DNA of 64,000 bases from Pedobacter nototheniae (GCF_004335085.1 NZ_RQRS01000015.1:62001-126000); one strand, 5' to 3'. Shown: positions 35,831 to 45,136, counted from the first letter of the stretch. Notes: generated by a model from the letters alone, not told the origin. Program-made: numbers and translations.

Positions 35831-36658
35831 CTATGCTTCCTGCAAATGAGCTATTGCCTTATTTAAAAAATTAGGTAAAATAACACTTTGGGTAAGTACA
35901 ATTCTTGCCGGATCATCGAGGCTATTTAACATGTCGAAATATTTTTCTTCTCCATGGGTATCAATGATTACCTTTTTCTTTTCTTCCTGAAGAAGGTACA
36001 TTTTCATGCCAACAGGATCGGCCTCAGGATGAAATTGGGTGCCTATAATTTCGTTTGTAAAACGGATAGACATCATACAGCGTTCGAGATTTACATGTTT
36101 ACGCTCTTTTTCAATGGCCAATAACTTTGCGCCTTTTTCTTCAAAAGCCTCTAAATTAGGCTCAATTACTTGCCAATCACGACTATCTACCGAGAAAAAT
36201 GGATTGGTAATTCCCTGAAAAATCTCATCATTTTCGCCTTCTTCTGTTAGCGTAATTGGGAAAATACCAAATGCATTCGATCTTCGTTCGGTTACATTAC
36301 CAAGGTTGTATTTACGACAAGCGAGTTGAAAGGAATGGCAAATTAAAAATGCATATTTCTTCTGGTCGCTGTTTTCATTGTTAAAACTTTCGATTTGATC
36401 CAAAAGATTAAAAAAATCATTCTCCCACTTTTCGCCCTTACTTTCAATTGGGCTACCAGGGCCGCCGCTCGAAATATAGGCATCGTAATCAATACCTGGA
36501 ATTTCACCTTTTTGTCTTAAATCAAAAATATCAAACGAAAGATCCAGGTTGTTTTCTTCTTTAAAACGAGATAAAATTTCCTGAATCCCTCGCATACCTT
36601 GATTAGGTGCACCATTATTTAAATCAATAACGGCGACCTTTAATCTATTTTTATCCAT
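35831..36658 (-). CDS. Class I glutamine amidotransferase-like protein
   Basis: A 275-residue protein of the GATase1 fold. The oxyanion region is SSGGPGSP, the nucleophile is Cys107 in LICHSFQLA, and the catalytic His and Glu are in GTQFHPEADP, so the triad looks complete. The family releases ammonia from glutamine or cleaves gamma-glutamyl bonds. I choose the ATG at 36658 (MDKNRLKVAV); a TTG seven codons upstream would overlap the preceding gene. Only 4 bases separate it from the carboxylate-amine ligase gene, which argues for coupling of the two activities. Confidence 0.85.
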   Translation of the reverse strand: MDKNRLKVAVIDLNNGAPNQGMRGIQEILSRFKEENNLDLSFDIFDLRQKGEIPGIDYDAYISSGGPGSPIESKGEKWENDFFNLLDQIESFNNENSDQKKYAFLICHSFQLACRKYNLGNVTERRSNAFGIFPITLTEEGENDEIFQGITNPFFSVDSRDWQVIEPNLEAFEEKGAKLLAIEKERKHVNLERCMMSIRFTNEIIGTQFHPEADPVGMKMYLLQEEKKKVIIDTHGEEKYFDMLNSLDDPARIVLTQSVILPNFLNKAIAHLQEA

Positions 36659-36662
36659 TTTT

Positions 36663-37778
36663 TTAATTACTTGCGCCAATAAGTGTTTGATTAGTAATGT
36701 AATCTACCACAGATTCAAAGTTACCAGTTTGCTCGTAAACAGCCAACTGTCTATCAGCACCAGTACCATGCTCTAAAATTTTATGCACGTAATTAATGTC
36801 GTTTCTGCAACCTAATTCATCCACCACATCATCTACAAAATCTAATAATTCTAGCACTAAATTGCGGCAGTTTACTTCCATTTCCTTACCGAAATCGATT
36901 AAATTGCCATCAATTCCATAACGGGCAGCACGCCATTTATTTTCATTAATTAGAGCTCTTGAATAGCTTATAAACTCCATATTTTGTAAACGAAGTTTAT
37001 ACAATTTAGCACACAATGCCTGAAATAGTGCCGTAAAAGCCATCGTTTCGTCAATTAACATTGGGCAATCGCAGATGCGAAATTCTACGGTATCAAAAAA
37101 TGGATGTACGCGGATATCCCACCAAATTTTCTTTGCATTATCCATGCAATTGGTTTTAATCAGCAGTTTTACATAATTATCGTAATCTTCAATACTGTTA
37201 AAAATATCAGGAATACCAGTACGAGGAAATTTATCAAAAATTTTGGTTCTGAAAGATTTATAACCCGTATTTCTCGATTCCCAAAATGGAGAATTAGTTG
37301 ATAATGCAAAAACATGGGGTAAGAAATACCTAACCTGATTTGCAATATGGATTGCCAACTCTCTGGATTGAAAGCCAACGTGTACGTGCAAGCCAAAAAT
37401 TAAGTTAGAACGTGCAGCTTCCTGCAGTTCATTAACAATTTCATTATATCGGGGATGTTCGGTAATTAATTGTTTTTCCCAATGCGAAAATGGGTGTGTG
37501 CCAGCGGCTCCAATGCGTAAGCCCTGCTCGCCTGCAAGCTGCGATACAGTATAACGAAGCTGAGAAATTTCTTTACGTGCTTCTTCTGTGGTGCGGCAAA
37601 TGCCTGTACCAACTTCAACAACGGCCTGGTGCATTTCTGCTTTAACCTGGTCTTTATGTATTTTTTGGGCAGCCTCAACAATTTTTTGGTCGTGTGAAGT
37701 AAGTTCCCTGGTAACGGGATCAACTACCATGTACTCCTCTTCTACGCCAAGCGTGAATTCATTCATCCTGATGCTCAT
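36663..37778 (-). CDS. Carboxylate-amine ligase, YbdK / GCS2 family
   Basis: A 371-residue enzyme of the glutamate-cysteine ligase type 2 superfamily (COG2170). Visible motifs are FTLGVEEEYMVVDP at the N-terminus, VVEVGTGICRT, GLHVHVGF and RVHPFFDTVEFRICDCP. Relatives form an amide between the gamma-carboxylate of glutamate, or another acid, and an amine, using ATP. It sits in the middle of the cassette, 19 bases after the first ATP-grasp gene. The product is unknown, and glutathione synthesis is only one possibility. Confidence 0.9.
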   Translation of the reverse strand: MSIRMNEFTLGVEEEYMVVDPVTRELTSHDQKIVEAAQKIHKDQVKAEMHQAVVEVGTGICRTTEEARKEISQLRYTVSQLAGEQGLRIGAAGTHPFSHWEKQLITEHPRYNEIVNELQEAARSNLIFGLHVHVGFQSRELAIHIANQVRYFLPHVFALSTNSPFWESRNTGYKSFRTKIFDKFPRTGIPDIFNSIEDYDNYVKLLIKTNCMDNAKKIWWDIRVHPFFDTVEFRICDCPMLIDETMAFTALFQALCAKLYKLRLQNMEFISYSRALINENKWRAARYGIDGNLIDFGKEMEVNCRNLVLELLDFVDDVVDELGCRNDINYVHKILEHGTGADRQLAVYEQTGNFESVVDYITNQTLIGASN

Positions 37779-37797
37779 TTTAGTTCAATCCCTTTAG

Positions 37798-38865
37798 TTA
37801 TTTTTTATCAGCTGCTTTTTTAGGCTTATCAGCTGCTTTTTCTTTAGTAGATTTTGTTGCCGCAGGTTTAGCTGTTGTAGTTTTTGCTGCGGTTGGTTTA
37901 CTTGTTTTTGCAATTAATGGTTTCCCACCAACGGATGCTTTAATATATTCGCCCCAGGTTAAATTATCCTGTCCAGGTTTTTGCGCTTTAGCCCTTTCAA
38001 TAGCGTAGTTGGCTGTAGTTTCTACTACCCAATCAAAATTTTCTTGTCCAACACTTTTAATGTCAGCATCTGGTGCAGGGTTACAAAAATCAATTGCAAT
38101 AGGCACTCCATCTCGCACTGCAAACTCTACAGTGTTAAAATCATAACCTAAATAATTACACAGTTTAAGGGTATATTCTTCAATGGTTTTTAAAAGCTTG
38201 GCGCTTGATGGTGCCTGCTCAACGGCATAACGTAAATGGTGCGGGTTGCGAGGGTCGTATTGCATAATGCGTACATGTTTGCCGCCAATGCAATAACATC
38301 TAAAATATTCATCAAAAATAATTTCTTCCTGTAAAAGCATTACCAACTGTTCTGTACCTGCATGTTTGTTGAAAAAATCTTCTTTATCATGTAGTTTATA
38401 AACATCTCTCCATCCACCACCATCATAAGGTTTCATATAGGCTGGAAATCCTGTGTATTCAAAAATTGCATCCCAATCTAAAGGCATCGTTAGGTTTGAA
38501 AAAGAATCACTAGTGGTTCCTGTGGGGTGCTGTCTGGAAGGGATAAGTGCTGTTTTTGGAACAGGTACACCAATTTGCTCAGCAAGTGCGTTATTAAAAA
38601 ACTTTTCATCAGCACTCCACCAAAATGGATTATTGATTACTGCGGTTCCGGTAATGGCGGCGTTTTTTAATGATGCTCTGTAAAAAGGAACATCTTGCGA
38701 AATACGATCAATAATTACGGCGTAATCCAATGGAGCATTCTGAAATATTTTGTCGATTTTAACAGCTTCGGCTGTGATGCCTTTCTCTGCTTTTTGATTA
38801 ATTCTTTCAATTACGGCTTCAGGAAAAGAGCGCTCCTGGCCAAATAATATCCCTATTTTTTTCAT
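37798..38865 (-). CDS. ATP-grasp ligase with Ala/Lys-rich tail
   Basis: A 355-residue RimK-like ATP-grasp protein. It has an N-terminal MKKIGILFGQERSFPEAVIE, the lysine and glycine loop AYMKPYDGGGWRDVY, the adenine segment LLQEEI, and the metal-binding C-terminal region VEFAVRDGVPIAIDFCNPAP. The last 37 residues are a low-complexity tail of Ala, Lys, Thr and Pro, resembling histone H1 tails. The open frame extends 50 codons upstream into the esterase gene, but ATG 38865 fits the family. It probably activates a carboxylate as acyl phosphate and joins it to an amine. Confidence 0.85.
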   Translation of the reverse strand: MKKIGILFGQERSFPEAVIERINQKAEKGITAEAVKIDKIFQNAPLDYAVIIDRISQDVPFYRASLKNAAITGTAVINNPFWWSADEKFFNNALAEQIGVPVPKTALIPSRQHPTGTTSDSFSNLTMPLDWDAIFEYTGFPAYMKPYDGGGWRDVYKLHDKEDFFNKHAGTEQLVMLLQEEIIFDEYFRCYCIGGKHVRIMQYDPRNPHHLRYAVEQAPSSAKLLKTIEEYTLKLCNYLGYDFNTVEFAVRDGVPIAIDFCNPAPDADIKSVGQENFDWVVETTANYAIERAKAQKPGQDNLTWGEYIKASVGGKPLIAKTSKPTAAKTTTAKPAATKSTKEKAADKPKKAADKK

Positions 38866-38953
38866 CTGTACTTTAATTAGTTTAATTGTGTAACTGGTTA
38901 ATGGGTTAATTGTTTGCAGTTTATCAGGATTATTGATAAGTAGCAATGTTAAT

Positions 38954-39661
38954 TTAAAGTTGTGCAATGTAATCTGGAAACATTTCTCTCCAGATTGGCC
39001 AATCGTGGTCTGCATTTGGTCGGATATCCAACCAATGATTAATGCCTTTTTGCGTTAAAATGTGCGATAGGCGTTCGTTATCAGGTTTGCACATATCGCG
39101 ATCTGAAGTGCCAAGTACAATTTTCATGTAATGCAAATCTGGATTACTACTATTCGGAACGTAATCAACAGGGTTATTGAAATACACATCGTCATTGTAA
39201 AATCCATCAAGCTGCCCGGTAATATCAAATGCGCCACTCATGCTAAACATATGGCTAACTAACCACGGATGCCTAAATGCAAAGTTTGCCGCATGATAAC
39301 CACCAAAACTGCAGCCAGCGGTAATGATTTTATCGTGCCCGGTTTCATGTCTGGCTAAAGGTGCAACCTCCTCCAACAGATATTTGTCGTACCAGATGTG
39401 ATTTTTTACTCTATCTGCGGGATGTATGCCTTTGTTGTACCAGCTTAATTTATCAATGCCATCCGGACAGTAAATCTTAATCTTTCCTTCGTTAATAAAT
39501 CCCTCAACAGAATCTATTAATTTGAAGTCCTTATTTTCGAAATACCGCCCCATACTCGTTGGAAACAGTAGAATAGGGATGCCACTGTGGCCAAAAGTGA
39601 GCATGTCGATCTCAGCACTTAAATTTGGGCTGTACCACTTTTTATGTTCTTCTTTAACCAT
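38954..39661 (-). CDS. Esterase (alpha/beta hydrolase, esterase D-like)
   Basis: This 235-residue serine hydrolase has the nucleophile motif GCSFGGYHAANFAF and a C-terminal histidine in NADHDWPIW. No signal peptide is visible, so it is probably cytosolic. It is the first gene of the minus-strand amidoligase cassette, 88 bases before the ATP-grasp gene. Its presence suggests removal or transfer of an ester or thioester in the pathway, or release of the product. A paralogous esterase is divergently encoded at 39834. Confidence 0.85.
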   Translation of the reverse strand: MVKEEHKKWYSPNLSAEIDMLTFGHSGIPILLFPTSMGRYFENKDFKLIDSVEGFINEGKIKIYCPDGIDKLSWYNKGIHPADRVKNHIWYDKYLLEEVAPLARHETGHDKIITAGCSFGGYHAANFAFRHPWLVSHMFSMSGAFDITGQLDGFYNDDVYFNNPVDYVPNSSNPDLHYMKIVLGTSDRDMCKPDNERLSHILTQKGINHWLDIRPNADHDWPIWREMFPDYIAQL

Positions 39662-39779
39662 ATAAAAAATTGAATGTTTTAAGATATAAATTTCTTTTTA
39701 TAAAATGAATGTATAGTTGATGAAATTAAAGCTTTATGTAAAAATTGATCGCTGATAATTAATAGTTTACTGAGTTTTG

Positions 39780-39787
39780 TACCTTTG
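39780..39787 (+). promoter_or_regulatory. Promoter of the second esterase gene
   Basis: TACCTTTG followed by CA is a strong match to the Bacteroidota -7 consensus TAnnTTTG, 46 bases before the ATG at 39834. The -33 position lacks a clear TTTG. Confidence 0.55.
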
Positions 39788-39833
39788 CATCCGAATTCTG
39801 GGGCAGTAAGCCGTGTGATAGGGGATTAAGCAT

Positions 39834-40643
39834 ATGTACAATACAATTTTATCAGTAAAAGTTAATACAATTAGTTATAAAGTGCCTTCGGCTTTTTTAA
39901 AGCACGATGTGGAAATAGATGTATACGTTCCTGAAGGTATTTTAGGCAACGAAAAAATAGAACTTCTCTTGCTAAATGATGGTCAGGATGTGGCTAAAAT
40001 GAATTTTGCGGAGATTTTAGAAGAAGCACACCTTCATAAAAGAAACAACAGGTTAATAGTTGTGGCCATTAAAGCATCTGCAGATCGTTTGATGGAATAC
40101 GGAGTTGCTGGCGTTCCTGATTTTAAAGGCAGAGGCGCAAAAGCAAATTCGTATACTGATTTTGTGATTAAAGAACTTTTACCTTTCGTTAAAAAGAAAA
40201 TAGCAATGCCAATTACAGGCAAAGTTGCTTTTGCTGGCTTTTCATTGGGTGGTTTATCTGCTTTTGATATTGCCTGGAATAATCCAAATGTTTTCGATGT
40301 TATTGGTGTATTTTCAGGTGCTTTCTGGTGGCGTAAAAAAGATTTAGCAGATGGTTATACCGATGCTGATCGAATTATGCATGGCATGATTGATGCTTCA
40401 ACTACAAAGTCCGAAATGAAGTTTTGGTTAATGACCGGAACGGAAGACGAAAAAGCGGATCGCAATAAAAACATGATTATCGATTCTATTGATGATACAA
40501 TTGATATTGTTAAAGGATTATTGAAGAAAGGATATAAACGCCCCGAGAATGTTTTTTATTTCGAAAAGGTTGGGGGCAAGCATGATGTACCTACTTGGCA
40601 AAGTGTAATGCCGGCTTTTTTAAATTGGGCTTTCGAAGGCTAA
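39834..40643 (+). CDS. Esterase (alpha/beta hydrolase, Fes/esterase D-like)
   Basis: A 269-residue hydrolase. The N-terminal strand region (EIDVYVPEG, LLLLNDGQD) and the nucleophile motif AFAGFSLGGLSAFDIAW are typical of the putative-esterase family that includes enterochelin esterases. The catalytic His is likely in GGKHDVPTW near the C-terminus. It is cytosolic and divergently transcribed from the amidoligase cassette with its own promoter. Proximity to a paralogue at the cassette's first position suggests both act on related substrates. Confidence 0.87.
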   Translation: MYNTILSVKVNTISYKVPSAFLKHDVEIDVYVPEGILGNEKIELLLLNDGQDVAKMNFAEILEEAHLHKRNNRLIVVAIKASADRLMEYGVAGVPDFKGRGAKANSYTDFVIKELLPFVKKKIAMPITGKVAFAGFSLGGLSAFDIAWNNPNVFDVIGVFSGAFWWRKKDLADGYTDADRIMHGMIDASTTKSEMKFWLMTGTEDEKADRNKNMIIDSIDDTIDIVKGLLKKGYKRPENVFYFEKVGGKHDVPTWQSVMPAFLNWAFEG

Positions 40644-40650
40644 TCTAAAA

Positions 40651-41328
40651 CTATTTATATTTTAAAAATATTGGGGTATCAAAGATCGTCCACAGACAAC
40701 TTTTTTGCCCACAATTTTTTAGAGCACTATTTGCCCAGGTATTGCAAGTTTTAAAAATACTGTAACTGCCAACAGCCTCATAAAAAGCATCCGCATTATC
40801 ATAATTTGCATTGGTTTTAATGTTGATGAAATGTCCATTTACATCCCTACCAAAGCTTTTTAAAATGTAATTAATTAAAGATGCGTATTGGGTAGAATCA
40901 ATCATCAATTTTTTGCAACTTTCATTCTCAGCCACATTTTTATAGTAAGTTGCGTGCATTGCCGATGAGTTTAAACCCGTAATTGCGCCCAAAGCCACAT
41001 TGAGTTTTAAATCTGAAAATTCTGGTGTTTCCAGGTAAAATTTTTTATCGCCCCAGCCCAATGCCAAATATTGGTAAGTACTATCAGCAGAAACGGTATT
41101 TGAATATTTAATTTCATTTGCCCAATTCATTTGTGCGCTCTTCGCCGGAACCACAATATCGGTGTGTACACCATTCGTCATAATGTAAATGGAAATCTCC
41201 TGCTTATTTGTAGGGTTTTTATTTATCGTGATGCGTGAAAAGCAAAAGGCACATGCAAAATACAAGAGAATAAAACCTATTAAAAAGAACAGTGAATTTC
41301 TGGTATAACGTAAAATCTTTTTAGTCAT
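40651..41328 (-). CDS. TIGR02117 / DUF2459 family protein
   Basis: A 225-residue protein with one N-terminal transmembrane helix (about 10-30) followed by an extracytoplasmic domain. The family pattern is visible in YIMTNGVHTDIVVP and LALGWGDKKFYLETPEF, and in the C-terminal FKTCNTWANSALKNCG. The conserved His, Cys and Asn suggest a papain-like hydrolase fold, but no activity is established to my knowledge. It converges with the esterase gene and ends 7 bases from it. Confidence 0.85.
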   Translation of the reverse strand: MTKKILRYTRNSLFFLIGFILLYFACAFCFSRITINKNPTNKQEISIYIMTNGVHTDIVVPAKSAQMNWANEIKYSNTVSADSTYQYLALGWGDKKFYLETPEFSDLKLNVALGAITGLNSSAMHATYYKNVAENESCKKLMIDSTQYASLINYILKSFGRDVNGHFINIKTNANYDNADAFYEAVGSYSIFKTCNTWANSALKNCGQKSCLWTIFDTPIFLKYK

Positions 41329-41390
41329 GCTGATAGATAAATGTTTAAAAGAAACATTACCATTAATACAGCCAAACTATAATGGTAACC

Positions 41391-41807
41391 CTAATGCATG
41401 GGTTTTAATCTTTTTAGGGTAAAATCAATCACCTGTGTTTTGTAATAGTATTTACCCTTCATTTTTTCGGGGATTATCGTGTAGGCATCTCTAATGTTTT
41501 CGATAATGAAATAATCTTGAAATTCTTTTTGTGAAGGAGAATAATGATAAAATTTCATTTTCCTATCAGGCTGTTCATATCCTGTTTCCGTTAAAAATTT
41601 CGAAGCTTTTTTAGTTTTAAGAGAAACGATTTTAATTTCGCTGGCAGCAATATACCCGTCCGCCAGTGAGAGTTTAATAGTCATGTATTTCGTTTTGCCA
41701 GTATAATATTCATACTCATATGCCTTTTGAGAAAATGCGTAAATAGGTGAGGCAACAAAAATGAAGCAAACTATAATCTTAAATGCACCGTTCGTAATGG
41801 CAATCAT
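41391..41807 (-). CDS. Small secreted protein of unknown function
   Basis: A 138-residue protein with a signal peptide (hydrophobic IIVCFIFVASPIYAF, cleavage near SQKAYE). The mature part is beta-rich, Lys/Tyr-rich and about 110 residues long, with no cysteine motif or enzymatic signature. I do not recognise the family. It lies 62 bases upstream of the TIGR02117 gene on the same strand and may share its transcript. Confidence 0.65.
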   Translation of the reverse strand: MIAITNGAFKIIVCFIFVASPIYAFSQKAYEYEYYTGKTKYMTIKLSLADGYIAASEIKIVSLKTKKASKFLTETGYEQPDRKMKFYHYSPSQKEFQDYFIIENIRDAYTIIPEKMKGKYYYKTQVIDFTLKRLKPMH

Positions 41808-41971
41808 AACTTATCTCACTATTAAAATACTTAATATTTCTAAAATAAAGCTAGTAAAAAATTAGCAGTAATAATGCCGTTAACATTGGCTTAAATGATT
41901 ATAATTTTTATTGATACGCGCATCGAAAAACATGATTTTTTCATGCGCCAGCTTATTTCTACATTCACAAA

Positions 41972-42418
41972 ATGATAAAAGGACTATATGAAACCCACCT
42001 ATATGTCGAAGATTTAGAAAGATCAATCGACTTTTATAAAAACGTTTTGGGCTTAACCCAATGTTACTATGAGGAAGAACGCCGAATTGCATTTTTCTGG
42101 ATTGGAAAGCCTAAAGAAGCGATGCTTGGACTTTGGGAAAAACCAAAAGATGAGATAGATATCAGGCATTTTGCATTTCGCTGCGATGTTGAAGATATTC
42201 TCAACAAATCGATTGATTTTCTCAAATCGAATCATTTAAGCCCTTATAACTTTTTAAAAGACGGAAATGATAAGCCAATGGTTTTTGCATGGATGCCAGC
42301 ATTAGCCATTTATTTTAATGATCCGGATGGGCACGCCTTGGAGTTTATTGCCATCTTGGAAGGGGATGCCAAGCCAGATTTAGGCGTTGTTTCTTATGAG
42401 GATTGGCTAAACGCATAA
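41972..42418 (+). CDS. VOC (glyoxalase-like) family protein
   Basis: A 148-residue metal-dependent vicinal-oxygen-chelate protein with two babbab modules. The first begins THLYVEDLERSIDFYKNVLGL. The second contains IYFNDPDGHALEFIAIL with the usual His and Glu ligands. Substrates in this family range from methylglyoxal adducts to antibiotics and cannot be told here. It is monocistronic. A short inverted repeat (GCGCAT at 41918-41923, ATGCGC at 41943-41948) lies upstream. Confidence 0.88.
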   Translation: MIKGLYETHLYVEDLERSIDFYKNVLGLTQCYYEEERRIAFFWIGKPKEAMLGLWEKPKDEIDIRHFAFRCDVEDILNKSIDFLKSNHLSPYNFLKDGNDKPMVFAWMPALAIYFNDPDGHALEFIAILEGDAKPDLGVVSYEDWLNA

Positions 42419-42450
42419 ATCATTGGATTAAAACAAGGGTAAGATTATTT

Positions 42451-42810
42451 TCAGCTGGAAAGTATTTTCAAGGCCTCGGCTGTCGAATTTAAAAAGTTGA
42501 TGTGTTTGCCCTTGTTGCTTTCGAAAATAAAATCTTTAATGCTTTTGCTCCCGTACTGATCAAAATTGCCAACAATAGCCAGACGTACCCGGTAGTTTGA
42601 AAATTTCTGAAGAATTTCTCCAGCTATTCCATTTTTCAGATCAAAGAAATCAGGCGTAATATTTTGTTGGTAGACAATGATTTTATCAAAATCCTGATAA
42701 TATAAATTGCCTAATAAATCCAGCCCATCATCAGTAGTTTTAATAATCAAGTCATCAGCAATTACCTCTGCAATTCTTCTGTTATTTATGATATGTGTTT
42801 CTATTTTCAT
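42451..42810 (-). CDS. DUF4180 domain protein
   Basis: A 119-residue soluble protein beginning MKIETHIINN. It contains GLDLLGNLYYQDFDKIIVYQ and, near the C-terminus, SNKGKHINFLNS. This corresponds to the DUF4180 family, a STAS-like small fold without known function. The frame is open 25 codons further upstream, but ATG 42810 fits the usual length. It converges with the VOC gene. Confidence 0.82.
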   Translation of the reverse strand: MKIETHIINNRRIAEVIADDLIIKTTDDGLDLLGNLYYQDFDKIIVYQQNITPDFFDLKNGIAGEILQKFSNYRVRLAIVGNFDQYGSKSIKDFIFESNKGKHINFLNSTAEALKILSS

Positions 42811-42988
42811 TTTGCTTTGCCTTGCCAATTTAATCATTATGTTTTCTTTTGAAGCAGATCTTTTCTGAAATGAGTGATAAAGCACTAAAAAAGATGCAGG
42901 TTGCTTTTCTGATTAAAAATGAGATAATTGCAACATTATCATAGCATTAAATAGTGGGGTGTATAGTGGAAAAGCCATTTTTAAACAC

Positions 42989-42996
42989 TATCTTTG
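42989..42996 (+). promoter_or_regulatory. typA promoter
   Basis: TATCTTTG followed by CG matches TAnnTTTG exactly, 23 bases before the typA ATG. A short stem, GCGCC (42996-43000) with GGCGC (43010-43014), lies between the box and the start codon and may cover the start site. Confidence 0.55.
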
Positions 42997-43019
42997 CGCC
43001 AAATTTATAGGCGCATTTT

Positions 43020-44816
43020 ATGCAAAAGATTAGAAATATAGCTATTATAGCACACGTTGACCACGGTAAAACCACATTGGTTGATAAAATTTTACACTCT
43101 TGTTCTGTTTTTCGTGATAACGAACAAAAAGGAGAGTTGATATTGGATAACAACGATTTAGAGCGTGAACGTGGTATCACTATCGTATCTAAAAATGTAT
43201 CAGTACAATATAAAGATGTAAAAATTAACATCATTGATACTCCTGGTCACGCGGATTTTGGCGGTGAGGTAGAGCGTGTATTAAAAATGGCAGATGGTGT
43301 ACTTTTACTTTGCGATGCTTTTGAAGGTGCAATGCCTCAAACACGTTTCGTAACGCAAAAAGCTCTGGCATTAGGTTTAAAACCAATTGTGGTTGTAAAC
43401 AAAGTAGATAAAGAAAACTGTCGCCCTGAAGAAGTTTACGAGCAAATTTTCGAATTGTTCTTTAACCTTGAGGCTACTGAAGAACAATTAGACTTCCCGG
43501 TTATTTATGGTTCATCTAAACAAGGATGGATGAGTACTGACTGGCAAAAACCAACTACAGATATTTTCGCTTTATTAGATGCTGTTGTGGCAAACATTCC
43601 GCCAGCTCCAATTAACGATGGTACTTTACAAATGCAAATTACTTCGTTAGATTATTCTTCTTTCGTAGGTCGTATTGCAATCGGTCGTGTTCACCGTGGT
43701 TCAATTAAAGAAAACCAACCAGTTACTTTAATTAAACGCGATGGCAAAATCGTTAAATCAAGAGTAAAAGAACTTTATACTTTCGAAGGTTTAGGAAAAA
43801 TCCGTACTACAGAAGTAAGTTCAGGTGATATTTGTGCGGTTGTGGGTATTGATGGTTTTGATATTGGCGATACGATTGCTGATTTCGAAGCACCAGAACA
43901 ATTACCAGTAATCAGCATTGATGAGCCAACAATGAACATGTTGTTCACCATTAATAACTCACCTTTCTTTGGTAAAGAAGGTAAATTGGTTACTTCTCAA
44001 CGTATCAAAGATCGTTTGATGAAGGAAATGGAGAAAAACTTAGCATTGAAAGTTGTTGAAACTCAAGGCGCAGATTCATGGTTGGTTTATGGTCGTGGTA
44101 TTCTCCATTTATCAGTATTAATCGAAACGATGCGTCGTGAAGGTTATGAGTTACAAGTTGGACAGCCACAGGTTATTGTTAAAGAAATCGATGGTAAAAA
44201 ACATGAGCCAATTGAAACTTTAATCGTTGATGTACCTGGTGATGTAGCTGGTAAAGTAATCGAATTGGTAACTCAACGTAAAGGTGAGTTGTTAATTATG
44301 GAGCCAAAAGGCGATTTACAACACTTAGAATTCGAAATCCCATCTCGTGGTATTATCGGTTTGCGTAACAACGTATTAACTGCTACTGCTGGTGAAGCAA
44401 TTATGGCTCACCGTTTCAAAGCTTACGAGCCTTGGAAAGGTGTAATCCCTGGTCGTTTAAATGGTGTTTTAATCTCTATGGATAAAGGTATGACAACCGC
44501 TTATTCTATTGATAAATTACAAGATAGAGGTCGTTTCTTTGTTGATCCGGGAGCTGATATTTACGAAGGTCAAATTTTAGGAGAACACATTCGCGATAAC
44601 GATTTAGTAATTAACATTGTAAAAGGAAAAGCATTAACCAACATGCGTGCTTCTGGTACAGATGATAACGCACGTATTGCTCCTGCAATTAAATTCTCTT
44701 TAGAAGAAGCAATGGAGTACATCCAGGCTGATGAGTATATCGAGGTTACACCGCAAAGCATGCGTTTACGTAAAATCTTCTTAACAGAACAACAACGTAA
44801 AAATAACGGTAGATAG
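43020..44816 (+). CDS. typA: Ribosome-associated GTPase TypA/BipA
   Basis: A 598-residue translational GTPase related to EF-G. The G motifs are AHVDHGKTT (G1), ERGITIVSK (G2), DTPGHADFGGE (G3) and NKVDK (G4). The C-terminal part is typical of TypA, including EIPSRGIIGLRNNVLTATAG. It assists late ribosome assembly and growth under stress or cold. Codon use is noticeably stronger (GGT, CGT, TTC) than in its neighbours, as expected for an abundant protein. It has its own promoter and terminator. Confidence 0.96.
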   Translation: MQKIRNIAIIAHVDHGKTTLVDKILHSCSVFRDNEQKGELILDNNDLERERGITIVSKNVSVQYKDVKINIIDTPGHADFGGEVERVLKMADGVLLLCDAFEGAMPQTRFVTQKALALGLKPIVVVNKVDKENCRPEEVYEQIFELFFNLEATEEQLDFPVIYGSSKQGWMSTDWQKPTTDIFALLDAVVANIPPAPINDGTLQMQITSLDYSSFVGRIAIGRVHRGSIKENQPVTLIKRDGKIVKSRVKELYTFEGLGKIRTTEVSSGDICAVVGIDGFDIGDTIADFEAPEQLPVISIDEPTMNMLFTINNSPFFGKEGKLVTSQRIKDRLMKEMEKNLALKVVETQGADSWLVYGRGILHLSVLIETMRREGYELQVGQPQVIVKEIDGKKHEPIETLIVDVPGDVAGKVIELVTQRKGELLIMEPKGDLQHLEFEIPSRGIIGLRNNVLTATAGEAIMAHRFKAYEPWKGVIPGRLNGVLISMDKGMTTAYSIDKLQDRGRFFVDPGADIYEGQILGEHIRDNDLVINIVKGKALTNMRASGTDDNARIAPAIKFSLEEAMEYIQADEYIEVTPQSMRLRKIFLTEQQRKNNGR

Positions 44817-44860
44817 TTCGCTTAATCACATAAGTTTAAAACTTATCTATAAATATTATA

Positions 44861-44894
44861 ATCCCGTTTCGTTTATTCGAAGCGGGATTTTTTT
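44861..44894 (+). terminator. typA terminator
   Basis: ATCCCGTTTCG pairs with CGAAGCGGGAT (one G-T pair) around a short loop and is followed by seven T. It is a classical intrinsic terminator 44 bases after the typA stop. Confidence 0.88.
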
Positions 44895-45136
44895 GTTCCA
44901 TATTTTTTGAGGAAAAAATCGAGAGATATTAATGGTTGTTTCTAAAGCTGCAGCATTTAAAAAGAAAACTACTAATTATGGAAGATAAAATCTTAGCTAG
45001 GTTGTGTTTTTATAAATTTGTGTTTGAAAATGGCTAGAAACCAATCCGTTGATTAGGCTTTCGTCAGTAATATTTCATAAAACCTATAAGAATAATAATC
45101 TAACAATTTGATGGCAATTAATTTATATCATCAATC
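44895..45136. other. Noncoding AT-rich stretch after typA
   Basis: Together with the terminator, this makes a 351-base interval without genes. No repeat, hairpin or small open frame with support was seen; the next signal is the -7 box at 45137. Confidence 0.4.

Noticed and set aside
36663-37778. Calling the GCS2-family gene gshA and the cassette a glutathione pathway
   Set aside because: The protein is of the YbdK type with broad or unknown specificity, and no glutathione-synthetase-like assignment can be made for either ATP-grasp gene from sequence reading alone.
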